Below the pieces are notes generated by a model. The model had not been told where the DNA came from. It saw only the letters and a list, made by a program, of their open reading frames with translations, and made no database searches. From CAYPZT01 sp964415435 (GTDB taxonomy: Bacteria; Patescibacteriota; Microgenomatia; UBA1406; GWC2-37-13): a stretch of 52,643 nt of DNA. The position numbers and the translations under genes are program-made. The DNA lies in assembly GCA_964415435.1 (NCBI GenBank), contig CAYPZT010000002.1:1-52643 (forward strand), in the 5' to 3' direction. Positions 21,067 through 29,491 of this stretch are shown here, one piece after another. Within the stretch, counting starts at the first letter, position 1. Every line of letters begins with the position of its first letter.

Positions 21067-21966
21067 ATGACAGCCCACAGACAATTGACCGATACCGTTC
21101 TTCTCGTAAGTCCAGACACATTTGGTTTCAATCCCGAAACCGCGTCCAGTAACGTATTTCAAAACAAATCAGAAAATGCTCTTGCGGGTGCCAAGAAAGA
21201 ATTCGAAGCAATGGTAAAAATACTTAAAGACAACGATATAAATGTAGTCACCATCTCCTCCCCAGCAGACAAGATTACACCCGATGCGATATTTCCGAAT
21301 AACTGGTTTTCGACTCATGAGGATGGGACTCTCGTCGTATACCCGATGCTGGCACCTAACCGTCGTGACGAAAGACAAGTAACGGTACTGCAAAAATTAT
21401 TTAACATAAAAAATGTTATCGATCTTACGTCTTACGAACGACATAATATGTTTTTGGAGGGAACGGGGAGTGTAGTTTTAGACAGAAAAAATAAAACAGC
21501 ATTTGCGGTCGAGTCTCCGCGAACTACTAAGGATTTGTTTCATCTCTTCTGCAAATATATTGGATATAAAGGAATGTTATTTCATGCCGAAGACAAAACA
21601 GGAGTCCCTATTTATCACACCAATGTCCTCATGAACATCGGTGATGGATTTGTAGTACTATGTCTCGATGCAATAAAAGATATTACTGAGAAAAATATAA
21701 TTCGTGAAGAGTTTAAAAGGACAAACACCGAGGTTATTGATATCTCCTTCGATCAACTGCATGCATTCTGCGGCAATGTTCTTCATCTTGTAAACAAAAA
21801 AGGAGAAAGGATAATTGTTCTTTCCCAAGCTGCATACGATGCTTTTAGCGATGGTCAAAAACAAACGCTACAAAAATACGGCAAACTATTACCTGTCCAT
21901 GTTTCAACGATAGAGAAGGTTGGCGGGGGAAGTGCCCGCTGTATGTTGGCTGAAATATTCCTCTAA
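21067..21966 (+). CDS. CtlX-type amidinohydrolase (guanidino-group-modifying superfamily)
   Basis: A 299-residue protein of the arginine deiminase/dimethylargininase superfamily. Diagnostic blocks are FPNNWFSTHEDGTLVVYPM with NRRDER, LEGTGS, YHTNVLMNIGDGFVVLC, HAFCGNVL and the catalytic-cysteine segment GGGSARCML near the end. Closest by pattern is the CtlX group linked to citrulline use; relatives hydrolyse or transfer amidino or ureido groups of arginine-like substrates. Product and substrate cannot be fixed here. Its place at the end of the island suggests arginine or citrulline salvage beside the N-acyl amino-acid genes. It converges with the minus-strand SIMPL gene with only a 1-bp gap. 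Confidence 0.72.
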   Translation: MTAHRQLTDTVLLVSPDTFGFNPETASSNVFQNKSENALAGAKKEFEAMVKILKDNDINVVTISSPADKITPDAIFPNNWFSTHEDGTLVVYPMLAPNRRDERQVTVLQKLFNIKNVIDLTSYERHNMFLEGTGSVVLDRKNKTAFAVESPRTTKDLFHLFCKYIGYKGMLFHAEDKTGVPIYHTNVLMNIGDGFVVLCLDAIKDITEKNIIREEFKRTNTEVIDISFDQLHAFCGNVLHLVNKKGERIIVLSQAAYDAFSDGQKQTLQKYGKLLPVHVSTIEKVGGGSARCMLAEIFL

Positions 21967-21967
21967 C

Positions 21968-22699
21968 TTACTTCTTCTCGTAGTATAGTGTTACGACCGA
22001 TGATATCGTCTGGGTACCGGGTTCCATCTGTGGACCTCCACCGCCGAGTCCGGACGCCATCCTGTCGTACATAGGATATACCGGTGTGCCACCCGTTGCC
22101 TCGATAAGATTAGTTACTCTTCCCAAGCGGATACCAAGAGTCTTAGAAAGCATGGCCGCCTGCTCCCGAGCATTCTTTATCGCCTCTTCACGTGCTTGCT
22201 CCCGATAAGCGGCGGGGTTCTCTACCTCGTACCGAGTGTTTTGGACCTGATTTGCGCCGGCTTGAGTTGCCTGCTCGATGACAGTACCTGCCTGTGCAAC
22301 ATTGGTAAGCTTGATAGTCAGTGTAACATTCCCGTTATACCCTGTAATGGTCTGTCCCGTCGGACCATAGTTTGGGTATATCGAAAAGTTTGACGTTTGC
22401 ATATTTTCTTTGGCAACACCAAGTTTTACCAAAGTTGCAATGATATTATTGTTTACCTGTGTCATTTCACGCTGTGCATCTTCTGCCGTTGCCGAGTTAT
22501 TGGTGCTTACGCCAAGATCGATGAATACGGTATCGGGTTTGACCTCTACCTTTCCTTCACCTACGACGGAAAACTCTGACGAAACGTTCGTCGAGGTTAC
22601 ATAAAGCGGATAAGAAACTCCAAGAACCTTTATAAGAAGCAAAAAGAAAAAAACAACACCCAGGACGCCCGCGACTGTTAGAATTTTTGATGTATTCAT
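21968..22699 (-). CDS. SIMPL-domain (DUF541) membrane-anchored protein
   Basis: A 243-residue protein with an N-terminal hydrophobic anchor (VAGVLGVVFFFLLLIKVLGV) and then a SIMPL domain: FSVVGEGKVEVKPDTVFIDLGVSTNN, the QREMTQVNNNIIATL helix, NVTLTIKLTNV, and a C-terminal SSVVTLYYE strand. A glycine- and proline-rich stretch (about 215-232) precedes the last strand. The family is periplasmic or surface exposed, with the role unclear (stress tolerance in some). The start is taken at 22699: an extended TGgTATTAT box (22708-22713, minus strand) ends 8 nt before it. Confidence 0.85.
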   Translation of the reverse strand: MNTSKILTVAGVLGVVFFFLLLIKVLGVSYPLYVTSTNVSSEFSVVGEGKVEVKPDTVFIDLGVSTNNSATAEDAQREMTQVNNNIIATLVKLGVAKENMQTSNFSIYPNYGPTGQTITGYNGNVTLTIKLTNVAQAGTVIEQATQAGANQVQNTRYEVENPAAYREQAREEAIKNAREQAAMLSKTLGIRLGRVTNLIEATGGTPVYPMYDRMASGLGGGGPQMEPGTQTISSVVTLYYEKK

Positions 22700-22751
22700 A
22701 TTCCTAAATAATACCAAATATTAAAACACCTGTGTCAAATTTCAATTTTTG

Positions 22752-24434
22752 CTATTCCAATCTCTTATAAACTCTTACCACCGGGTGATCAAACACCGTC
22801 CATGTTTCTTCAGCTTGCTCATCATCAAAAACATATCGCAGGCCGAATAATTCTATGCGCGGAAAAGAATCGAAACGGGCAATCTCACCAAACCCCAAAC
22901 TTCCATCAAACAGGCGTTTATAGTAATCGTTAAGCACAGGATATCTCTTTTTCAGTTCCTCACATCTGTCGGGACTAAAACCGAGATCCGAGAATGTACA
23001 AGTATGATTTGCGAAGACACGTCGTGAGGGAACGAGGATATAGTCAGCCCTGGCGATCTCCTCATCAAACTTTTTTCTTATGACCGGATCAGAATCAACA
23101 TTATAAAAATCAAAAGAAACGACCGTGTACTGGTTTTCCATCCCGGGCTGAATAGTCGCATAAGGTATATCAACGACATTCGCCGTTTCAGAGAGGATAT
23201 AGGCACCACTTGGAATATTTTGATTAACCCATTCTGATGCGGCCATACGACTATCATATGTTTGATAAACGGAAAGAAAAAGAATCCCCGGAATACACAT
23301 AATGGCAATTACCAACCCCAAGGCAAAATGCGGAACTTTCTTGTAAAACCGCGCAACAAAAAGTATAGAAAAAACTATCATCAAGGGAAGAATTGGCGCC
23401 ATGAAGCGTACCCATTTTGTGTAAAGAAAAGCGCTCGGCAGAAAATATACGAGAAACGATAACCTTAAAAATAAATTTGCCCTCGTATGAGGCAACGTGA
23501 GAAGTCCCAGCAGTGCAAATATAAAAACAGGCCATCCTAATGCATAGGGAAATACATTGATAACCTGAAAAAAGACCGGTACGCTCATAAAATATTGACG
23601 GGTATAAAATACCTCCAGAGTTCCGCGTGCAACTTCACTTTCGTATTTAAGGGCTCCTAAAAAATCCGGAAGGTGCAGAAGATTGTGGGGAGAAGAAGCA
23701 AACGCGACGCAAGTTGCCACTGCCGCAAGCTGCAGTAGACGCAATATATATTTTGGCAGAGAGCTGTTGTTTGTTGATATATAGCTGAAAAATAATGCGA
23801 TGACCGGAACACCGGCAAAAATTCCCGACGATATTTTTGTACCGGTCGCGATACCCAGGAGAATTGCAGAAAGGAAAATAAATCTGTCGAAGGAAATAGT
23901 GTTTTCGATAAATCGAATACCAACAAAGACAAGCGACATGAATAAAAACATAAGAAGTGCCTCTGTTGTACCGAAATGGGCGAACTGTATAAGCGCCGGA
24001 GAAAAAACCAAAGGCAGCGCCAAAAAAAGAAGCGTCGTACCGTCGGTAAGACGTTTCTTCTCAAGTAATACCTTCATTAGGAAAAAAGATATTCCTACTG
24101 TCAGAAGAGATGAAACGAGTGATATGAGCCGCAGAGCTGTCGCCGCCTCCACATATGTTACCAGATCACTGATCCTTCCCATCGCAAGCTGGCTCAGCTT
24201 TAAAAGTCCAAAACCGATATATAAAGGAAATTGTCCATATGCATAAAAATGAGGATTCATGCATTCTATCCATGGCCCCGCCGAACACCTAAGCTGTTCA
24301 ATCGCATAAATCATATTCCTTTCATCCGGGTGAAAGGGATAGGGAAAACCCCATGTCAAACCTGCGATACGCGTATAGAAAAGAGCAATTAAAAAAATAG
24401 GTGGGAAGAGGATGCGTAAGTGATTAACCTTCAT
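22752..24434 (-). CDS. GT39/PMT-type integral membrane glycosyltransferase
   Basis: A 560-residue protein with roughly ten or more membrane helices and the PMT/GT-C acidic motif HPDERN (35-40) after the first helix. A soluble C-terminal part (about 400-560) follows, with YAT.QPGMEN and YILVPSRRVF. Members move a sugar from a lipid-phosphate donor to proteins or lipids on the outer face. Sugar and acceptor are unknown. A TATAAT box lies 8 nt before the ATG (24443-24448, minus strand). It may act with the flippase and GT2 genes around 46-50 kb in building surface glycans, which is inference. Confidence 0.82.
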   Translation of the reverse strand: MKVNHLRILFPPIFLIALFYTRIAGLTWGFPYPFHPDERNMIYAIEQLRCSAGPWIECMNPHFYAYGQFPLYIGFGLLKLSQLAMGRISDLVTYVEAATALRLISLVSSLLTVGISFFLMKVLLEKKRLTDGTTLLFLALPLVFSPALIQFAHFGTTEALLMFLFMSLVFVGIRFIENTISFDRFIFLSAILLGIATGTKISSGIFAGVPVIALFFSYISTNNSSLPKYILRLLQLAAVATCVAFASSPHNLLHLPDFLGALKYESEVARGTLEVFYTRQYFMSVPVFFQVINVFPYALGWPVFIFALLGLLTLPHTRANLFLRLSFLVYFLPSAFLYTKWVRFMAPILPLMIVFSILFVARFYKKVPHFALGLVIAIMCIPGILFLSVYQTYDSRMAASEWVNQNIPSGAYILSETANVVDIPYATIQPGMENQYTVVSFDFYNVDSDPVIRKKFDEEIARADYILVPSRRVFANHTCTFSDLGFSPDRCEELKKRYPVLNDYYKRLFDGSLGFGEIARFDSFPRIELFGLRYVFDDEQAEETWTVFDHPVVRVYKRLE

Positions 24435-24533
24435 ACTTATCTATTATAATCATACTCCGTAGCCTTGCTGTAGCATAAAATCGCTTGATTTTTATAGGCT
24501 TTGCCATTATTATATAGGAAGATTTTTGCCTAT

Positions 24534-24800
24534 ATGACACAATACGAATTCACCTTCCTTCTCAACGAAGAAAAAGAGCTGGAAAATTTAAAGAAACTTA
24601 TATCTTCTCTCGAAGGAAAGATAAAAAAAGAAGACAAGTGGGGAGAGAAGCAGCTGGCTTACCCCATCAAAAAGCAGATGACTGCTGTTTTTTATAACTG
24701 GCAGTTTTCTATGAATCCCGAAAAGGTAGCCGAACTTAAGAGAAAGCTGAATTTCAACGAGAAGCTCATTCGTTACTTATTGTTATCAGACGAAGAATAA
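24534..24800 (+). CDS. rpsF: Ribosomal protein bS6
   Basis: An 88-residue protein with the S6 ferredoxin-like fold: YEFTFLLNEEKE, then GEKQLAYPIKKQMTAVFYNWQFSMNPEKVAELKRKLNFNEKLIRYLLL. It binds S18 on the 30S platform. The gene order rpsF-ssb-rpsR is the usual bacterial one. The start at 24534 matches the family's N-terminus; an in-frame ATG 33 bp earlier gives an unlikely extension. Confidence 0.93.
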   Translation: MTQYEFTFLLNEEKELENLKKLISSLEGKIKKEDKWGEKQLAYPIKKQMTAVFYNWQFSMNPEKVAELKRKLNFNEKLIRYLLLSDEE

Positions 24801-24804
24801 GATT

Positions 24805-25275
24805 ATGGCAAGCCGTTCATTGAATCGTGTCATGCTTGTTGGTAATCTGACACGCGATCCGGAGCTTAAATACACACCAACAGGAACAGCTGTCTGTACC
24901 TTTGGGGTTGCAACTAACCGTTCGTGGACTACCGCAGACGGCCAGACCAAGGAAGAAACGCAGTTTCATCGTATTGTTGCCTGGCAGAAACTTGCAGAAC
25001 TTTGTAGCAAGCTTCTTACTAAGGGACGAAAAGTATATCTTGAGGGACGCATTATATATAGGAGCTTTACCGGCAAGGACGGTCAGCAAAAATCAATCAC
25101 TGAGATTGTTCTGGATGACTTTATTGTTTTTGGTGACGGTACTAAAAGAGCTTCTGAAGAATTAAAACCTGAAGAGAAAGCAGAAGAAGTTCAACAGTCG
25201 GATTCGCCCGTGGAAGAAACGTCAGAAACAGCAAAACCATCCGAGGATGTTAATCCTGATGATATTCCATTCTAA
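24805..25275 (+). CDS. ssb: Single-stranded DNA-binding protein
   Basis: A 156-residue SSB with an OB fold (LNRVMLVGNLTRDPELKYTPTG, FHRIVAWQKLAELC, KGRKVYLEGRI), a low-complexity acidic linker rich in E, S and P (about 112-148) and the acidic tip DPDDIPF that docks partner proteins. It binds as a tetramer and protects ssDNA in replication and repair. It begins 4 bp after rpsF and ends 5 bp before rpsR, so the three are one unit. Confidence 0.95.
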   Translation: MASRSLNRVMLVGNLTRDPELKYTPTGTAVCTFGVATNRSWTTADGQTKEETQFHRIVAWQKLAELCSKLLTKGRKVYLEGRIIYRSFTGKDGQQKSITEIVLDDFIVFGDGTKRASEELKPEEKAEEVQQSDSPVEETSETAKPSEDVNPDDIPF

Positions 25276-25280
25276 ATATT

Positions 25281-25490
25281 ATGAATAAATGTTTTTTTTG
25301 CCAATACGGTGTTTCCCCAAGCTTCAAGGATGTTGACAATCTTAAGAAGTTCTTAACGCCGCGTATGAAAATCCTAAGCCGGGAAAGAAGCAACGTATGT
25401 GCAAAGCACCAAAGAAAACTTACCAAGGAAATCAAGCATGCACGCTTCTTGAGTCTTATTCCATACGTATCCTACCAGGGAGCGAGATAA
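25281..25490 (+). CDS. rpsR: Ribosomal protein bS18, zinc-binding form
   Basis: A 69-residue S18 with C4-F-F-C7 near the N-terminus and C-A-K-H at about 40-43, a C2CH set suited to zinc, so this is the Cys-plus form. The family core is seen as FKDVDNLKKFLTPRMKILSRERSNVCAKHQRKLTKEIKHARFLSLIPYV. It binds S6, encoded in the same operon. Confidence 0.93.
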   Translation: MNKCFFCQYGVSPSFKDVDNLKKFLTPRMKILSRERSNVCAKHQRKLTKEIKHARFLSLIPYVSYQGAR

Positions 25491-25517
25491 TACAAAGTTC
25501 TTACTTCCAACTTCTTG

Positions 25518-25523
25518 TATAAT
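25518..25523 (+). promoter_or_regulatory. -10 box of the gene at 25530
   Basis: TATAAT ending 6 nt before the ATG at 25530, which decides between that start and an ATG at 25515 that overlaps this box. Confidence 0.6.
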
Positions 25524-25529
25524 GAATGT

Positions 25530-26240
25530 ATGCTCATCACTATCGCCATACCTGAGGGCGCAACATGCTTATTGAAAGAAGGTCATGAGGTTGACTTTGC
25601 AACTCCGTTTTTAAAAACAGGCAAAGATATCGAGTTTACCATTCCTTTAGCTCAAAAGCTCGGCGTACCTGCTTCCAAAATATTCCGCTACATGAAAAAA
25701 CTTGTCGGTGACACAGTCGCCAAAGAAGATGTTGTTGCAAGTAAAAAAACAATCCTGTCGGAATTTCACGTAAAAAGCGAGCAGGATGGCATTATTAAGG
25801 AGATCAATCACTACGAGGGTACTGTCATTCTTCTCGGGAAAAGCACAGAGCAAAACACGATCCCGTGTTTTTTTAAAGGAACTGTTGAGAGCGTCAAAAA
25901 AAATGAGATCTCCTTAAAAGTCACTACAGCAAAAGACTTCGAGCTTAAAAAACCTGAGGTAAGTTTTGGCGGTGAATGGTGTGTTTTCAAAATTGAAAAT
26001 GAAGAGGAGTTTGAAGAACTTACGAATAAGATTATATTTGCTGAAACATTTACCAGTTATCTTCTTGCCAAAACCGAAGCCTTGGGGGCGATCGGGTATG
26101 TTTCCCTTGATAGACTAGAGGGGACACTAATGCCAAAAGCACAGCTAAAAAATATTGATGATGCAAAAAAAGTTGCTACAGTCAATTTACCTTATTGTTT
26201 AATTGACTCTGGTTGTAGTAAAATGTATCTCTATAAGTGA
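25530..26240 (+). CDS. Uncharacterised protein with lipoyl-like barrel segment
   Basis: A 236-residue cytoplasmic protein I cannot name. Residues about 60-105 (VGDTVAKEDVVASKK ... SEQDGIIKEINHYEGTVILLG) look like half of a biotinyl/lipoyl sandwich barrel (G-D-x-V-x-x-x-D-V-x-A ... DG-x-I-x-x-I), but there is no modifiable MKM or DKA lysine. A repeat-like second barrel may follow (FKGTVESVKKNEISLKVTTA). The C-terminal half has GGEWCVFKI and a Cys-rich end (CLIDSGCSK). Because it has its own promoter and is soluble, it may be a CPR-specific housekeeping protein; function unknown. Confidence 0.6.
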   Translation: MLITIAIPEGATCLLKEGHEVDFATPFLKTGKDIEFTIPLAQKLGVPASKIFRYMKKLVGDTVAKEDVVASKKTILSEFHVKSEQDGIIKEINHYEGTVILLGKSTEQNTIPCFFKGTVESVKKNEISLKVTTAKDFELKKPEVSFGGEWCVFKIENEEEFEELTNKIIFAETFTSYLLAKTEALGAIGYVSLDRLEGTLMPKAQLKNIDDAKKVATVNLPYCLIDSGCSKMYLYK

Positions 26241-26302
26241 TACAGGAAGTTGGATTTTTGTTTCTGACCTCCAACCCCTAAACTCTATTTTTTAATTTAC
26301 AC

Positions 26303-27553
26303 ATGTTTTACAAACAGATAACTAACCTCCTTCTCATAGGGTCTGTTGCAATTCTGCTTTTTGGATCCGGTTACAAGCTCGGCGAATATAAGACTCGCCA
26401 AACTACTGTTTCGCAGACGAACTACAACATTACAAACAGCAAGCCGCGGGGCCAGGCCGCAAATCTGGACTTCAATCTCTTCTGGGACGTGTGGGGAAAG
26501 GTACAGGAAAAATACGTAGACAAAACTAAAGTCGATCCCAAGAAAATGTTTTACGGAGCGATAAAAGGAATGGTTGCCTCAGTAGATGATCCTTATACAT
26601 TCTTCCTTACCCCGGACGAAAATCAAAAAAGTAAAAATGACCTTGGCGGCAAGTTTGAGGGAATCGGTGCGCAACTCGGACTAAAAGAAAATCGCATTGT
26701 AATCATCGCTCCTCTCAAAGATTCTCCTGCTCAAAAAGCGGGCATACGCGCAGGAGACATCATCGTTAAGGTAGATGATAAAGATACCAAGGGTTGGACC
26801 TTAGTTGAGGCTGTATCGAAAATAAGGGGAGACAAAGGAACAAAGGTTAAGCTAACAATTCTCCGTGAAGGTAAACAGTTGGATTTCGAAGTAGTAAGAG
26901 ACTCCATAATAGTTTCCTCTGTTGACTACAAAAAGGAAGTATCTACAACATGTAAGAGCTGTGGTGCGGTCGGATATTTGAAATTGAGTCAGTTTGGTGA
27001 TAATACCAACTCCGAATGGGATGACGCAGTAAACCAGATTCAGCAAAGTTACGCAAATGGTGAAATTAAAGGATTGGTGCTTGATCTAAGGGATAATCCG
27101 GGAGGATATCTGGAAAGCGCTGTTTATTTGGCATCTGAATTCCTGCCCCGCGGAGACCTTGTTGTGAAGCAGGAGTCAACAACCAGCGAGTCCCGTAACT
27201 ACTCAGTAGATAGATCGGGTAAACTTCTTAGCATACCTCTCGCTGTCATCATCAACAAAGGTTCTGCTTCTGCATCAGAGATCTTGGCGGGATCACTTCG
27301 GGACCATGACCGCGCAAAACTTATCGGGGAGAAAAGCTTTGGAAAAGGATCGGTTCAGGAAGCGCTTGACCTGACCGATAATGCTGGACTACATGTCACG
27401 GTAGCCAAATGGATACTGCCTGATGGCGCCTGGATAAACGGGGTAGGCATTGAGCCTCAAATAAAGGTCGATCTAAAGCTGGAAGAAGGTGATACACTGA
27501 CTCGGGAAACCGATTCTCAGCTTGAAAAGGCTGTACTTGAAATAGTACAATAA
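26303..27553 (+). CDS. S41 carboxyl-terminal processing protease
   Basis: A 416-residue CtpA-type protease with an N-terminal membrane anchor (LLLIGSVAILLFGSGYKLG), a PDZ domain (about 115-200) and the S41 catalytic core. The nucleophile is S325 in GSASASEILAGSL and the general-base lysine K348 in GEKSFGKGSVQ. It should act outside the cytoplasmic membrane on C-terminal tails of exported proteins. An extra C217-K-S-C220 pair sits at the junction of PDZ and protease domains; this is not part of the usual motif and could form a disulfide or bind metal. It is 4 bp before a trypsin-like protease gene, so the two make an exported quality-control pair. Confidence 0.92.
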   Translation: MFYKQITNLLLIGSVAILLFGSGYKLGEYKTRQTTVSQTNYNITNSKPRGQAANLDFNLFWDVWGKVQEKYVDKTKVDPKKMFYGAIKGMVASVDDPYTFFLTPDENQKSKNDLGGKFEGIGAQLGLKENRIVIIAPLKDSPAQKAGIRAGDIIVKVDDKDTKGWTLVEAVSKIRGDKGTKVKLTILREGKQLDFEVVRDSIIVSSVDYKKEVSTTCKSCGAVGYLKLSQFGDNTNSEWDDAVNQIQQSYANGEIKGLVLDLRDNPGGYLESAVYLASEFLPRGDLVVKQESTTSESRNYSVDRSGKLLSIPLAVIINKGSASASEILAGSLRDHDRAKLIGEKSFGKGSVQEALDLTDNAGLHVTVAKWILPDGAWINGVGIEPQIKVDLKLEEGDTLTRETDSQLEKAVLEIVQ

Positions 27554-27557
27554 CATA

Positions 27558-28715
27558 ATGAAGAGGGTCCTCCTTATTGTCGCAGTCGCGATAGTTCTTC
27601 TTACCATCGCTCAGGAAATAAAAATTATCCCCCATTTTGACATAACACTACCGTTTCATTTGCCGGAAATTAAGCCGCCGACTCTCGACAAGATCGACGC
27701 ACCAGCATCGATATATGACGAATCAGTTATAACAAGGGTTGTCGATGAGGCGCTCCCTTCTGTCGTAACTGTATCGGTTACAACCTCTGGTTCTCCACAG
27801 TTCGAGTTTGATCCCACAAACCCTTTCAGCCCCTTTAGACAAGTGCCTGGCACCAGTGAAGAAGAGGTCCATAATATCGGTTCCGGCTTTATCATCACCG
27901 CCGATGGCCTTATTGTTACCAACAAACATGTGGTTTCAGACACTGGTGCGAAATATACCGTCTTAACAAGTGATGAAAAGTCATACCCGGTAGAACGTAT
28001 CTACAGAGATCCTTTAAATGACGCGGCTATTTTGAAGATTAACGCCACCGGACTAAAACCCTTGAAGTTGGGAAACTCTGAAAATCTGAGACTTGGACAG
28101 CTTGCCATAGCTATCGGGACACCTCTCGGAGAGTTTACAAATACAGTCACTGTCGGTATTATTTCTGGCCTAGGCCGCGGCATTACTGCCGGTTCACCTC
28201 TTCAGGGGTTTGTCGAAAAACTTGATAATGTGATACAGACCGATGCCGCGATTAGTCCAGGCAACTCAGGAGGACCACTACTTAACTCAAGAGGTGAGGT
28301 TATAGGCATCAATACTGCGGTAGCACAGGAGGGGCAGAACATAGGCTTTGCTCTGCCTGTTAATGTCATCAAAGATCTTATCGATACCTTTAATCGAAAC
28401 GGAGGTACATTTGAGCGGCCATACATCGGGATACGATACAACATGATAGATAACGAAAATGCAAAAGCTCAAAATATTTCACCGGGAGCTTACGTCATAC
28501 AGGTTGTAGATGGTTCTCCTGCTGAAAAAGGCGGACTTCAGGATGAAGATATAATCACACGTTTTGATAGCGTTTCAATTGATGGAACCGATGATCAAGT
28601 AATCGCCAAAATTCTGATCGACAAAAAAATAGGGGATACCGTTCAAATGACCGTATGGAGGGATGGCAAACTATTGGAACGAACGCTCGTGTTAGAAGCC
28701 GCACCCGACCAATGA
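27558..28715 (+). CDS. HtrA/DegP-like serine protease with PDZ domain
   Basis: A 385-residue S1C protease: an N-terminal hydrophobic anchor (VLLIVAVAIVLLTIA), catalytic H124 in TNKHVV, D155 in NDAAIL and S237 in GNSGGP, then one PDZ domain (about 280-380) with VIQVVDGSPAEKGGLQDEDIITRFD. Such proteases degrade or refold damaged exported proteins. It is co-transcribed with the upstream S41 protease and overlaps the next gene by 4 bp (ATGA). Confidence 0.93.
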   Translation: MKRVLLIVAVAIVLLTIAQEIKIIPHFDITLPFHLPEIKPPTLDKIDAPASIYDESVITRVVDEALPSVVTVSVTTSGSPQFEFDPTNPFSPFRQVPGTSEEEVHNIGSGFIITADGLIVTNKHVVSDTGAKYTVLTSDEKSYPVERIYRDPLNDAAILKINATGLKPLKLGNSENLRLGQLAIAIGTPLGEFTNTVTVGIISGLGRGITAGSPLQGFVEKLDNVIQTDAAISPGNSGGPLLNSRGEVIGINTAVAQEGQNIGFALPVNVIKDLIDTFNRNGGTFERPYIGIRYNMIDNENAKAQNISPGAYVIQVVDGSPAEKGGLQDEDIITRFDSVSIDGTDDQVIAKILIDKKIGDTVQMTVWRDGKLLERTLVLEAAPDQ

Positions 28716-29491
28716 ACACCGTTGAGAAAAACTACCAGGAACTGCAACAGTCGTTGGGATTGCCGCATGTTCCTATTTTCTTTACCTACTTTGCTCCTTA
28801 TCCAGAATACCTCGATTACATTACCCAACAGATCGTTACAAATACAAATGATGCGCGGTTTATTGCGCTTGCACAGGAACTTTCGATAGAAATTGCGCGT
28901 CTATTGAACGAATCTTTCCCTAAAGGAGGTGTGCTTTCCGACTGGCTTGCGAGAGTCAAAAATTCGCCCTCATATTACAACTTCAAGAAAGACAATCGTC
29001 ACATACACTCAGTAAATGCAAAGCTCGCATACATTTTCATAGCGCTGCGGGAAGCAATAAAAGGTTGGGGCATTGCGGCAGAAAAACTTCCTGACAAGAC
29101 ACAGCATGTACAGAAAGTTGTCGTTGAGGAGCCATTCATTTACGAATCCATTGAACCCGTAACTAGCCCCATACTGCATCCTGCCGAAAAGATGGACAGA
29201 TCCGATAAGGGAATTGAAATCGACTTATTGCCTCACTATCTGGAGCTTTGCCGAAATGAATACGGTACTATTCTGAAAAGCGAACTATTCCTTTCGATCA
29301 GGGTGCAGACTGAAAAAACAATGCTAAATACTCTTACTCTTTTTCCCCATCTCATTACATCTCCTATCGATGTGATGTATAAACTCATCGGCAAGTATCC
29401 AAACCATCCCGATTTTCTCTATCAGTTAAGTGAACATTTCCCGACCTATGCGGTACAGCGAATGCTATTCAGCGCCTATCTTCTGGACTAA
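28712..29491 (+). CDS. Uncharacterised helical protein, weak DehI-like pattern
   Basis: A 259-residue cytoplasmic protein starting with an ATG that overlaps the protease stop (ATGA). It seems to have two related halves: an LGLPHVPIFFTYFAPYPEYLDYI segment near the N-terminus, and LLPHYLELCRNEYGTIL ... LFPHLITSPIDVMYKLIGKYPNHPDFL in the second half. That internal repetition and LGLP.VP.FF..xA..P.YL recall the halocarboxylic-acid dehalogenase DehI family, but I cannot confirm the catalytic residues. A role in halogen chemistry should not be assumed. The stop interlocks with that of the facing HAD gene (CTAA). Confidence 0.45.
   Translation: MNTVEKNYQELQQSLGLPHVPIFFTYFAPYPEYLDYITQQIVTNTNDARFIALAQELSIEIARLLNESFPKGGVLSDWLARVKNSPSYYNFKKDNRHIHSVNAKLAYIFIALREAIKGWGIAAEKLPDKTQHVQKVVVEEPFIYESIEPVTSPILHPAEKMDRSDKGIEIDLLPHYLELCRNEYGTILKSELFLSIRVQTEKTMLNTLTLFPHLITSPIDVMYKLIGKYPNHPDFLYQLSEHFPTYAVQRMLFSAYLLD

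Noticed and set aside
24494..24536. Inverted repeat TATAGGC ... GCCTATA whose right arm reaches the rpsF start codon, possibly an S6 leader.
   Set aside because: A TATTAT -10 candidate lies between the arms, so the left arm would probably not be in the mRNA, and the loop is long.
26250..26300. GTTGGA ... TCCAAC with a T-rich tail after the orphan gene, a possible terminator.
   Set aside because: The loop is about 15 nt, the stem only 6 bp, and the T-run is some distance away.
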